Source: an uncultured Oscillibacter sp.
GTDB taxonomy: Bacteria; Bacillota; Clostridia; Oscillospirales; Oscillospiraceae
DNA length: 6,911 nucleotides
Assembly (NCBI GenBank): GCA_946530565.1
Contig: CAMNAE010000081.1
Coordinates: 1 to 6,911, forward strand
Reading direction: 5' to 3'
Made by a program: the position numbers and the translations under genes. The notes beneath the pieces were generated by a model that ran no database searches, was not told the origin of the DNA, and saw only the letters and a program-made list of their open reading frames with translations. Below are positions 1 through 5,685 of the stretch, piece after piece (position 1 is the stretch's first letter; each line of letters starts with the position of its first letter).

Positions 1-1344
1 AACTTCGTGCTGGCGCTGGAAAAAGACACGCAGAACCGTCTCGTCTCCGGCGCGACCGACGTGATCTACCGCACCATGAAAGAGTGCGGCCTTGACCACG
101 ACGAGGGGCCGGACGTCGGCGGACCTGTCGGCCCCTATATCCAGTCCGAGCGCCGCTCCCTCTACGGGAAATACGCCGAGCTCCTGATCGAGAAGGGCGC
201 CGCATACCGCTGCTTCTGCGCGAAGGACGATACTGAGGGCGAAGAGGTCGCGGACGGCGTGACGATCAAAAAGCATCACTGCTCCTGCCCCTTGCTCACA
301 TCTCAGGAGATCCAGGCCCGGCTGGAAGCCGGAGCACCGTATGTCGTGCGGCAGATCATCCCCGAGGGCTCCACGACCTTCCACGACGTGACCTTCGGCG
401 ATATCACGGTTGAAAACGAGACGCTTGACGAGCAGGTCCTCTTAAAGAGCGACGGCCTTCCGACCTACAACTTCGCCAACGTGATCGACGATCATCTCAT
501 GGGCATCACACATGTCGTCCGCGGCAGCGAGTACCTCTCCTCCGCACCGAAATACGACCTTTTATATCAGGCCTTCGGCTGGGAGATCCCGACCTATGTC
601 CACTGCTCTCCTGTCATGCGCGACCAGCACAACAAAATGTCAAAGCGCCACGGCGATCCCTCCTACGAGGACCTGATCGCACAGGGCTATCTCACGCCTG
701 CGGTCCTCAACTATGTCGCGCTTCTCGGCTGGGCGCCGCGCGGCGAACGTTCCGAGCAGGAGATCTTCTCGCTCTCCGAGCTCGTAGAGGCCTTCGACAT
801 CGCCGGCATCTCCAAGTCCCCCGCGATCTTCGACATCGCCAAGCTCGACTACTTCAACGCGACCTATCTGCGCGCGCTCCCGGCAGAGGACTTTGCCCGC
901 GTCGCCGAGCCCTGGATCCGCAGGAGCGTGCAAAATCCCGCGATCGATCTCAGCGCCGTCGCCGCTCTTTTGCAGGCGCGCTGCGAAAAGCTCTCGGATA
1001 TCCCAGAAAAGGTCGACTTCTTCGACGCCCTCCCCGACTATCCCGTAGAGCTCTTTACGAACAAGAAGTCCAAGACGAACCCCGACGTTTCACGCGATAT
1101 GCTCTCTGCTGTGATCCCGCTGCTTGAGAATCTCGCCGACTGGTCACAGGATACGATCCATGACGCTCTGATCGGCCTTGCCGAGGGGCTTGGCGTCAAG
1201 AACGCGACGCTCATGTGGCCGGTGCGCATCGCGCTTGCCGGCAAGACCGTTACTCCCGGCGGCGCGGTCGAGATCTGTCACATCCTCGGGCGCGCTGAGG
1301 CTCTGCGCCGCCTGAAGCTCGGTCTGGAGAAGCTTGCCGTATGA
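1..1344 (+). CDS. gltX: Glutamyl-tRNA synthetase, 5'-truncated by the window edge
   Basis: This cytoplasmic class I aminoacyl-tRNA synthetase charges tRNA-Glu with glutamate using ATP. The frame is open from base 1, giving 447 visible residues; the true start and the HIGH ATP-binding motif lie upstream, and the GTG at base 7 is internal. Numbering from the first visible residue, a DEGPD segment and YIQSER follow near the start. Cys71-x-Cys73 and Cys94-x-Cys96 form a likely zinc site in the acceptor-binding insertion. The catalytic KMSKRHGD loop is at 212-219, followed by LNYVALLGW and the helical anticodon-binding region. The C-terminus looks complete. The segment at residues 5-11 reads ALEKDTQ where the family normally has RIEDTDQ; the glutamate is kept but neighbouring positions differ. 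The stop TGA overlaps the start of spoIIM. The family assignment is very secure; the meaning of the altered motif is open. Confidence 0.96.
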   Translation, partial: NFVLALEKDTQNRLVSGATDVIYRTMKECGLDHDEGPDVGGPVGPYIQSERRSLYGKYAELLIEKGAAYRCFCAKDDTEGEEVADGVTIKKHHCSCPLLTSQEIQARLEAGAPYVVRQIIPEGSTTFHDVTFGDITVENETLDEQVLLKSDGLPTYNFANVIDDHLMGITHVVRGSEYLSSAPKYDLLYQAFGWEIPTYVHCSPVMRDQHNKMSKRHGDPSYEDLIAQGYLTPAVLNYVALLGWAPRGERSEQEIFSLSELVEAFDIAGISKSPAIFDIAKLDYFNATYLRALPAEDFARVAEPWIRRSVQNPAIDLSAVAALLQARCEKLSDIPEKVDFFDALPDYPVELFTNKKSKTNPDVSRDMLSAVIPLLENLADWSQDTIHDALIGLAEGLGVKNATLMWPVRIALAGKTVTPGGAVEICHILGRAEALRRLKLGLEKLAV

Positions 1345-1970
1345 TCCCGAAATCCTATACGCAGCAGATCAAAAGCGCGTGGGATTCCGGCCTTGACTAC
1401 GAGGTCCTGCGGGCTGCGGCCGTGTTCTTTGTGGTCTGCATCGCAGGCACTTGCGCCTGTGCGTTCGTCCCCGCCGTTCAAACCGGCGCCGAGCATGTGC
1501 TCGAGCTGCTCTTCGGAGACTCAGCGATCTCACTCGAAGGCGTTGGGAACATGCAGATGAATCCGTTCGGGATCTTTTTGAACAATTACATCTCCTGCGG
1601 CATGATCATGCTCTACGGTCTCATTCCCGTCGTCATGCTGCCTGCGCTGCAGCTTGGCATCAACGCGGCTGTCATCGGCATGCTCGGCGTTTTAACGGTG
1701 CGCTCCGGCTACTCCCCGGCAGTCTATCTTCTCTCGCTGCTCCCCCACGGGATCCTGGAGCTCCCGGCGCTCGTGCTCTCGGCCGGAACAGGCTTTTTCG
1801 TCTGTTCCCGTTTCACTGCGCGGATCCGCAAAAAGCCCGAGGGTGCGGGCATCCGCCAGTGCCTGCAGCTGATGGGCGAGATCCAGGTCAAGATCCTCCT
1901 GCCGGTGCTGATCCTCGCCTCACTGATCGAGAGCTTCATCACGCCCGCGCTGGTCGGCGCGCTGGTGTGA
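1341..1970 (+). CDS. spoIIM: Stage II sporulation protein M family (SpoIIM/DUF95) membrane protein
   Basis: The 209-residue protein is strongly hydrophobic, with about five membrane segments (roughly residues 25-46, 76-100, 104-122, 127-155 and 184-206). It carries the family's marks: Asn81-Asn82 in FLNNY, LGIN at 105-108, the conserved PHGILELPA at 135-143, and an ESFITP segment near the end (197-202). In endospore formers SpoIIM is a membrane scaffold that works with SpoIID and SpoIIP in septal peptidoglycan remodelling for forespore engulfment. That role is known for the family and inferred here; some relatives occur in non-sporulating bacteria. ATG at 1341 is chosen because GGAG lies 11 bases upstream (1326-1329) inside gltX. 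The start overlaps the gltX stop as ATGA, which suggests translational coupling. A second long frame over 1451-1996 is rejected because it lacks these motifs. Confidence 0.9.
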   Translation: MIPKSYTQQIKSAWDSGLDYEVLRAAAVFFVVCIAGTCACAFVPAVQTGAEHVLELLFGDSAISLEGVGNMQMNPFGIFLNNYISCGMIMLYGLIPVVMLPALQLGINAAVIGMLGVLTVRSGYSPAVYLLSLLPHGILELPALVLSAGTGFFVCSRFTARIRKKPEGAGIRQCLQLMGEIQVKILLPVLILASLIESFITPALVGALV

Positions 1971-1984
1971 ACACTGATTTTTTT
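1963..1984 (+). terminator. Possible weak intrinsic terminator between spoIIM and asnA
   Basis: A short stem (TGGTG 1963-1967 with CACTG 1972-1976, including two G-T wobble pairs) has the spoIIM stop codon in its loop and is followed by one A and seven T's (1978-1984). The stem is too weak for an efficient terminator, so partial attenuation of asnA transcription is the most it suggests. A stronger GC stem (1946-1961) sits too far from the T-run to act with it. Confidence 0.3.
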
Positions 1985-2002
1985 AGAAAGGGATGATCCC
2001 CC

Positions 2003-3010
2003 ATGAGCAAGATCCGTATCCCCCAGGGCTATCACATGCCCCTTACGAATAACGAGCTGCAGCGCGCGATCGAGCTGATCCACGATGATTTCACGCACAA
2101 CCTCTCGCGCAAGCTGAATCTGCACCGCGTCAGCGCGCCGCTCTTCGTCGACGGCGCGACCGGCCTCAACGACGACCTGAACGGCGTCGAGCGGCCCGTC
2201 TCTTTTGACATCCCGGATGTGGGCGTGCAGGGCCAGGTCGTGCACTCGCTCGCCAAGTGGAAGCGTCTTGCCCTGAAGCGCTATGAGTTCCCGATCGGCA
2301 TGGGCATCTACACGGATATGAACGCGATCCGCCGCGACGAGGAGACCGACAATCTCCACTCGGTCTATGTCGATCAGTGGGACTGGGAAAAGGTCATCTC
2401 GCACGAGGACCGCAACGTCGAGTATCTCAAGGAGACCGTCAAGGATATCGTCGGCTCGATCTGCGACACCGCGACCTTTGTACGCTACTCCTTCCCCGCC
2501 CTCACTTTCAAACCCGAGCGCCACGTGCACTTTTTTACGACCTCCGAGCTTGAAGAGCGCTGGCCTGACAAAACGCCCTCTGAACGTGAAGATCTCATCT
2601 GCCGCGAGTACCAGACTGTATTTTTGATGCAGATCGGCGGTAACCTGAAAAACGGCAAACCGCACGACGGCCGCGCCCCCGACTACGACGATTGGACGCT
2701 CAACGGTGACATCCTCATGTGGAACCCCGTGCTGCAGCAGCGCTTCGAGATCTCCTCGATGGGCATCCGTGTCGATGCTCCTGCGCTTGAGCGCCAGCTC
2801 AAGGCCTCGGGACACGAGGAGCGCCGCGAGCTCTACTTCCACAAGCTCCTCCTCGGCGGACGTCTGCCGGACTCGATCGGCGGCGGCATTGGGCAGAGCC
2901 GCGTGTGCATGCTGCTCCTCGGTGCCTGCCATATCGGCGAGGTCCAGGTGAGTCTCTGGGATGAGGAGACCCGCAAAATCTGCGCGGAATCCGGTGTCCG
3001 CCTGCTCTGA
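2003..3010 (+). CDS. asnA: Aspartate-ammonia ligase (ammonia-dependent asparagine synthetase)
   Basis: AsnA makes asparagine from aspartate, ammonia and ATP, releasing AMP and pyrophosphate, in the cytoplasm. Its fold is that of class II aminoacyl-tRNA synthetases. The 335-residue product matches the usual length of about 330. Recognisable blocks in order are SAPLFV (44-49), FDIPD (68-72), HSLAKWKR (81-88), GIYTDMNAIRRDE (101-113), DNLHSVYVDQWDWE (116-129), LNGDILMWNP in the C-terminal half, and the active-site GGGIGQSR (293-300) followed by LLLGACHIGEVQVSLW. The start ATG has AGAAAGG about 11 bases upstream. It lies 32 bp after spoIIM and probably shares its transcript. No T-box, promoter or regulator site fits into the gap. 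No motif appears broken, so an active enzyme is expected. Confidence 0.97.
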   Translation: MSKIRIPQGYHMPLTNNELQRAIELIHDDFTHNLSRKLNLHRVSAPLFVDGATGLNDDLNGVERPVSFDIPDVGVQGQVVHSLAKWKRLALKRYEFPIGMGIYTDMNAIRRDEETDNLHSVYVDQWDWEKVISHEDRNVEYLKETVKDIVGSICDTATFVRYSFPALTFKPERHVHFFTTSELEERWPDKTPSEREDLICREYQTVFLMQIGGNLKNGKPHDGRAPDYDDWTLNGDILMWNPVLQQRFEISSMGIRVDAPALERQLKASGHEERRELYFHKLLLGGRLPDSIGGGIGQSRVCMLLLGACHIGEVQVSLWDEETRKICAESGVRLL

Positions 3011-3042
3011 GAGCCGGCTGATTCTGCTTTGCCGCATTTTTT
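3000..3042 (+). terminator. Candidate terminator region after asnA (weak)
   Basis: A stem with one mismatch (GCC-T-GCTC, loop TGA, GAGC-C-GGC, 3000-3018) places the asnA stop codon exactly in its loop. A six-T run follows only at 3037-3042, about 19 bases later. A second small stem (CGGC 3015-3018 with GCCG 3031-3034) sits closer to that run. Neither is a textbook terminator, but the position at the end of one gene block and before a promoter makes 3' end formation here plausible. Confidence 0.35.
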
Positions 3043-3072
3043 CGCCTGTTTTTTCAACTTTTTGTGTCTTTT
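3037..3072 (+). promoter_or_regulatory. Phased T-tracts upstream of the rimP promoter
   Basis: Four T-runs lie at 3037-3042, 3049-3054, 3059-3063 and 3069-3072. Their centres are about 12, 9.5 and 9.5 bp apart, close to one helical turn. They end four bases before the -35 hexamer. In otherwise GC-rich DNA this could be curved DNA or an UP-like element that contacts the RNA polymerase alpha subunits. The tracts are seen directly; the function is inferred. The first tracts may also serve transcription termination after asnA. Confidence 0.4.
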
Positions 3073-3075
3073 CTC

Positions 3076-3104
3076 TTGCAATGTGCCGCATGTTGTGGTA
3101 TATT
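3076..3104 (+). promoter_or_regulatory. Sigma-A-type promoter for the rimP-nusA-infB operon
   Basis: The -35 is TTGCAA (3076-3081), four of six consensus bases. The -10 is TATATT (3099-3104), five of six. The spacer is exactly 17 bp. TGG directly before the -10 makes an extended -10 (TGn). Transcription should start near 3110-3112, giving a leader of about 73 bases before rimP. It is the clearest promoter in the window and lies in its longest non-coding gap. Confidence 0.75.
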
Positions 3105-3128
3105 GACTTGCGTAAGAAGAGGAAATTC

Positions 3129-3157
3129 GGAGTGAGCCGCAAGGCTCGCTCCTTTTT
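3129..3157 (+). terminator. Leader intrinsic terminator (attenuator) upstream of rimP
   Basis: A 10-bp stem with one G-U wobble (GGAGTGAGCC 3129-3138 with GGCTCGCTCC 3143-3152) is capped by a GCAA tetraloop and followed by five T's (3153-3157), then GTTGG. It lies between the promoter and the rimP ribosome binding site, so a transcript ended here would contain no gene; this makes it an attenuator rather than the end of asnA. In Bacillus subtilis the equivalent operon is reported to be autoregulated by NusA-dependent termination in its leader, and the short interrupted U-tract here would fit that. The structure is seen; the mechanism is inferred. Confidence 0.8.
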
Positions 3158-3170
3158 GTTGGTTGATTAC

Positions 3171-3178
3171 GGAGGTGA
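3171..3178 (+). promoter_or_regulatory. Strong rimP ribosome binding site, fixing the ATG at 3184
   Basis: GGAGGTGA is a near-perfect match to the anti-Shine-Dalgarno sequence, with the GGAGG core 8 bases before ATG 3184. It rules out the in-frame TTG at 3163, which lies upstream of this site and within a few bases of the attenuator. The same CGGAG(G)TGA string also begins the 5' arm of the attenuator (3128-3135). Confidence 0.88.
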
Positions 3179-3183
3179 AGACC

Positions 3184-3648
3184 ATGAAAAAAGTCACCGA
3201 ACTCACCTATGAGCTTGCAAAGCCCTTTGTGGAAGAACAGGGCTGCGAGCTCTGGGATGTTGAATACGTCCGCGAGGGCGGCGTCTGGATCTTAAGGGTC
3301 CTGCTCGATAAGCCGGGCGGCGTCGACATTCTCGACTGTGAGGCGATCTCGAGAAAGCTTTCCGACGCGCTCGACGAGGTCGACCCGATCGAGGGCAGCT
3401 ATACACTTGAGGTCGGCTCTGCCGGAGCCGAGCGTGCGCTCAGGCGGCAAAGCGACTTTGACCGCTACGCCGGCGCAAAGATCCTGCTCAAGACCTACCA
3501 GCCCAAAGGCGGTGCCAAGGAGTTCCCGGGTGAACTCATCGGCCGCGACGCCCAGAGCGGTGAAGTGCGCATAAAGATGGGTGAGCAGGAGCTGACCTTC
3601 TCACCGAAGGAGATCGCGCTGGTGCGTCTGCGCGTCGATTTTGACTGA
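3184..3648 (+). CDS. rimP: Ribosome maturation factor RimP
   Basis: RimP binds the free 30S subunit and helps late assembly of the 3' domain of 16S rRNA. The 154-residue protein has the usual length. The N-terminal alpha/beta domain (about 1-84) includes a GCELWDVEY strand, then DCEAISRKLSDALDEVDPI, and ends with LEVGSAGAER (75-84), the counterpart of the family's LEVSSPGLDRPL motif with Gly and Ala in place of the usual Ser and Pro. The C-terminal SH3-like domain (about 87-154) contains the FPGELIGRD strand and the SPKEIALVRL end. It is the first gene of the operon, behind its own promoter and attenuator, and is separated from nusA by 65 bp. The position directly before nusA is the classic arrangement and supports the call. 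Confidence 0.95.
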   Translation: MKKVTELTYELAKPFVEEQGCELWDVEYVREGGVWILRVLLDKPGGVDILDCEAISRKLSDALDEVDPIEGSYTLEVGSAGAERALRRQSDFDRYAGAKILLKTYQPKGGAKEFPGELIGRDAQSGEVRIKMGEQELTFSPKEIALVRLRVDFD

Positions 3649-3654
3649 AACCCC

Positions 3655-3667
3655 GAGCGATCCGCTC
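3655..3667 (+). other. Small hairpin in the rimP-nusA gap
   Basis: GAGCG (3655-3659) pairs with CGCTC (3663-3667) around an ATC loop, seven bases after the rimP stop. It is followed by A's rather than T's, so it is not a terminator. It could be an RNA-stability or processing element, or chance. The rest of the gap is AT-rich and leads to the nusA ribosome binding site AAGGAG (3700-3705). Confidence 0.35.
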
Positions 3668-3713
3668 AAAAGAATCATACTCAATTTCTCAATACGATTA
3701 AGGAGATAATCAC

Positions 3714-4916
3714 ATGAGAGGCAGAAAGCAAAAGCCCAAGGAGCCTGCGGGGCTGAATCCGGCCGAGATCTTCGCCGCCCTGGCCCTGCTCGAAAAAGAA
3801 CGCGGGATCCCGCAGTCCTTTATGCTCGACAAGATCATCCAGGCGATCACCGCCGCATACAAGCGCGATCATCCCTATGTTGAAAACGTCGTGATTGAGC
3901 CTGATATGGATCACAAGACGCTGAACATGTTCGTTCAGAAGAACGTCGTCGAAGAAGAAGACTACGTCGACCCTGACAACGAGATCCCGATTGAGGATGC
4001 CTTGAAGCTCTCGGCGTCCTATGCCGTCGGCGACACGGTCAACATTCCGGTCTCGAACCTTGAGTTCGGCCGTATCGCAGCGGTCAACGGAAAGCAGGTC
4101 ATCATCCAGGGCCTGCGCGAAGCTGAGCGCAACATGGTTTACGACGAGTACAACTCCAAGCAGCACGAGATCCTGACCGGCGTGGTCACCCGCATCGACA
4201 TGCACGGCGGCGTATCGCTTCGCATCGGCTCCGGAAACGACGCGACCGACGCGTATCTTGACCCGCGCGAGCAGGTCCCCGGCGAAACGTACGAGGTCGG
4301 CGCTCACGTGCGCGTGTATGTGCTCGAGGTCCGTCAGGGCCGCGGCCCGCAGGTACAGGTCTCCCGCACGCACCCGGGTCTAGTCAAACGCCTCTTCGAG
4401 CTTGAGGTCCCCGAGATCTTCGACGGCATCGTCGAGATCCGCTCGATCGCTCGTGAGGCCGGCAGCCGCACGAAGATCGCCGTCTGGAGCGACGACGAGA
4501 ACATCGATCCGATCGGCTCCTGCGTCGGTCCCAAGGGTCAGCGTGTGGGCAACATCGTTTCGGAGCTCCACGGCGAAAAAATCGACATCATCAAGTATGC
4601 CGAGGACCCCGCTCCCTACATTGCCGCGGCACTCGCCCCCTCCGACGTCTGCAAGGTCATTCTTGCCCCCGATGGCAAGGCCTGCCGCGTGATCGTACCC
4701 GACGATCAGCTCTCCCTCGCGATCGGCAAAGAGGGACAAAACGCCCGCCTCGCCGCCCGACTCACCGGCTACAAGATCGACATCAAGCCTGAGAGCTATG
4801 TGGAAGAAGAGACAGAAGCTGAGGCAGCGCCTGCGAAAGAAGCTCCGGCCGATGAGATCTCTGCGCCCGAGGTCTCAGAAGCACCTGAGACCAACACTTC
4901 CGAAGCCACGGAATAA
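3714..4916 (+). CDS. nusA: Transcription termination/antitermination factor NusA
   Basis: NusA binds RNA polymerase and nascent RNA and controls pausing, intrinsic termination and antitermination. The 400-residue protein has the Firmicutes layout: an RNAP-binding N-terminal domain (about 12-145, with AAYKRDHP), an S1 domain (about 150-220, LTGVVTRI through VSRTHP), KH1 (about 225-300, with VGPKGQRV from 271) and KH2 (about 305-362, with IGKEGQNARLAARLTG from 337). The acidic-repeat domains of E. coli NusA are absent, as is usual outside Proteobacteria. Instead there is an acidic, Ala/Glu/Pro-rich tail (363-400). The N-terminus carries an extra basic stretch (MRGRKQKPKEP) before the first helix. 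The ATG is supported by AAGGAG with an 8-base gap. The product may also act on the leader terminator upstream of rimP. Confidence 0.97.
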   Translation: MRGRKQKPKEPAGLNPAEIFAALALLEKERGIPQSFMLDKIIQAITAAYKRDHPYVENVVIEPDMDHKTLNMFVQKNVVEEEDYVDPDNEIPIEDALKLSASYAVGDTVNIPVSNLEFGRIAAVNGKQVIIQGLREAERNMVYDEYNSKQHEILTGVVTRIDMHGGVSLRIGSGNDATDAYLDPREQVPGETYEVGAHVRVYVLEVRQGRGPQVQVSRTHPGLVKRLFELEVPEIFDGIVEIRSIAREAGSRTKIAVWSDDENIDPIGSCVGPKGQRVGNIVSELHGEKIDIIKYAEDPAPYIAAALAPSDVCKVILAPDGKACRVIVPDDQLSLAIGKEGQNARLAARLTGYKIDIKPESYVEEETEAEAAPAKEAPADEISAPEVSEAPETNTSEATE

Positions 4917-4943
4917 GACTTTAAGAAGGCAGGTGAAACGGCC

Positions 4944-5222
4944 ATGCCGAAGGTGAAAAAGATCCCCCAGCGGCAGTGTGTCGGCTGCCGTGAGATGAAA
5001 AACAAGAAAGACCTTCTTCGTGTCGTGCGCACGTCTGACGGCGCCGTCCTCGATTTCAGCGGTCGGCTCCCCGGTCGGGGCGCCTATCTCTGCCCGAACG
5101 CCGCATGCCTCAAACGCGCACGCAAGTCCCGCGCGCTTGAACGGGCGCTTGAAGTCGAGATCCCCGAGCAGGTCTATATGGCAATGGAAAAGGAGCTGAA
5201 CGCAGCAAATGGAACCACTTGA
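4944..5222 (+). CDS. ylxR: YlxR/RnpM family RNA-binding protein (DUF448)
   Basis: This is a small, basic protein of 92 residues, the usual size for the family. The signature RQCVGCRE is at 10-17, followed by KKDLLRVVR and GRGAYLCPNAAC (44-55). In Bacillus subtilis the orthologue is described as RnpM, a protein that binds and modulates RNase P; older work linked YlxR to nucleoid or RNA binding. That function is carried over from the family, not shown here. The four cysteines (12, 15, 50, 55) have the spacing of a paired CxxC-like arrangement, but family structures are not generally described as needing zinc. The start has AGGTGA 7 bases upstream. It sits 27 bp after nusA, and its last 14 bases overlap ylxQ. 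Confidence 0.92.
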   Translation: MPKVKKIPQRQCVGCREMKNKKDLLRVVRTSDGAVLDFSGRLPGRGAYLCPNAACLKRARKSRALERALEVEIPEQVYMAMEKELNAANGTT

Positions 5223-5631
5223 CGCGCTCCTCCGCTTCCTCGGCCTTGTCTACCGGGCACAGCGGCTCGCGGTCGGAGACGACGCGATCAGCGACGCAGC
5301 ACGCGTGAAGCATCTGCGGCTGATGCTGCTTGCGTCCGATGCCTCCGAGCATACAGCGCGGCGCATCGCCTTTCTTGCCGAGAGCAGCGGCGCACCGCTC
5401 GCCCGTCTGTCGATCGACAAGGCGACGCTCGGCGGAGCGATCGGACTTGCCAGCTGCGCTGCTGCGGCGGTGACAGACTTCGGCTTTGCAGGCGCGATCG
5501 GTGAAAGGCTCCGTGCGATCGATCCCACACTTTACGGCGAGATCGCGGACGAGACCGCGCAAAGAGCGAAGCGGGCAAGCGAGAGAAAGCAAAAAAAGCC
5601 GAAACGCGGCGCCAAAGCCCGCAAGGCATAA
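5209..5631 (+). CDS. ylxQ: YlxQ, L7Ae/L30e-family RNA-binding protein with a basic tail
   Basis: The 140-residue protein has the L7Ae-like fold pattern: LGLVYRAQRLAVG (11-23), then LMLLASDASEHTARRI, a SIDKATLGGAIG helix and AAAVTDFGFAGAI. Proteins of this family bind kink-turn RNA; the exact target of bacterial YlxQ is not well known. Typical YlxQ proteins are about 100 residues, so this one carries an extra tail of which 12 of the last 22 residues are Lys or Arg. The start overlaps the end of ylxR by 14 bases in another frame. The nearest Shine-Dalgarno, AGGAG (5191-5195), is 13 bases away, longer than ideal, so translation probably depends on coupling to ylxR. It precedes infB by 66 bp, the standard order. 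Confidence 0.88.
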   Translation: MEPLDALLRFLGLVYRAQRLAVGDDAISDAARVKHLRLMLLASDASEHTARRIAFLAESSGAPLARLSIDKATLGGAIGLASCAAAAVTDFGFAGAIGERLRAIDPTLYGEIADETAQRAKRASERKQKKPKRGAKARKA

Positions 5632-5665
5632 CGAGATATTGAAAGGCACAGGAAACGAGACGACA

Positions 5666-5679
5666 CTCCCTGACGGGAG
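5666..5679 (+). other. Hairpin in the ylxQ-infB gap, flanked by a 7-base direct repeat
   Basis: CTCCC (5666-5670) pairs with GGGAG (5675-5679) around a TGAC loop. It ends six bases before the infB ribosome binding site. The string AAACGAG occurs on both sides, at 5653-5659 and 5682-5688; the second copy includes part of the ribosome binding site. There is no T-tract, so it is not a terminator. A role in controlling infB translation or mRNA processing is possible but unproven. Confidence 0.45.
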
Positions 5680-5685
5680 ACAAAC

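Noticed and set aside
7..9. GTG at 7 as the gltX start
   Set aside because: The frame is open to base 1 and the catalytic HIGH motif is still missing, so the gene must begin upstream of the window.
1451..1996. 181-codon + frame overlapping spoIIM
   Set aside because: It is Arg/Ala-rich, out of frame with SpoIIM, and lacks motifs, whereas spoIIM has the conserved PHGILELPA block and a ribosome binding site.
1724..3142. 472-codon open frame on the minus strand across asnA
   Set aside because: It is fully antisense to a clear AsnA, starts at a TTG within the leader hairpin, and its product has low-complexity composition with no recognisable motif. It is a by-product of GC-rich third codon positions.
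3163..3183. Upstream in-frame TTG start for rimP
   Set aside because: It precedes the strong GGAGGTGA site and would add seven residues encoded by that site itself; ATG 3184 is correctly spaced.
3681..4373. 230-codon minus-strand open frame over nusA
   Set aside because: Antisense to the conserved N-terminal and S1 domains of NusA, with no family signature; a composition shadow.
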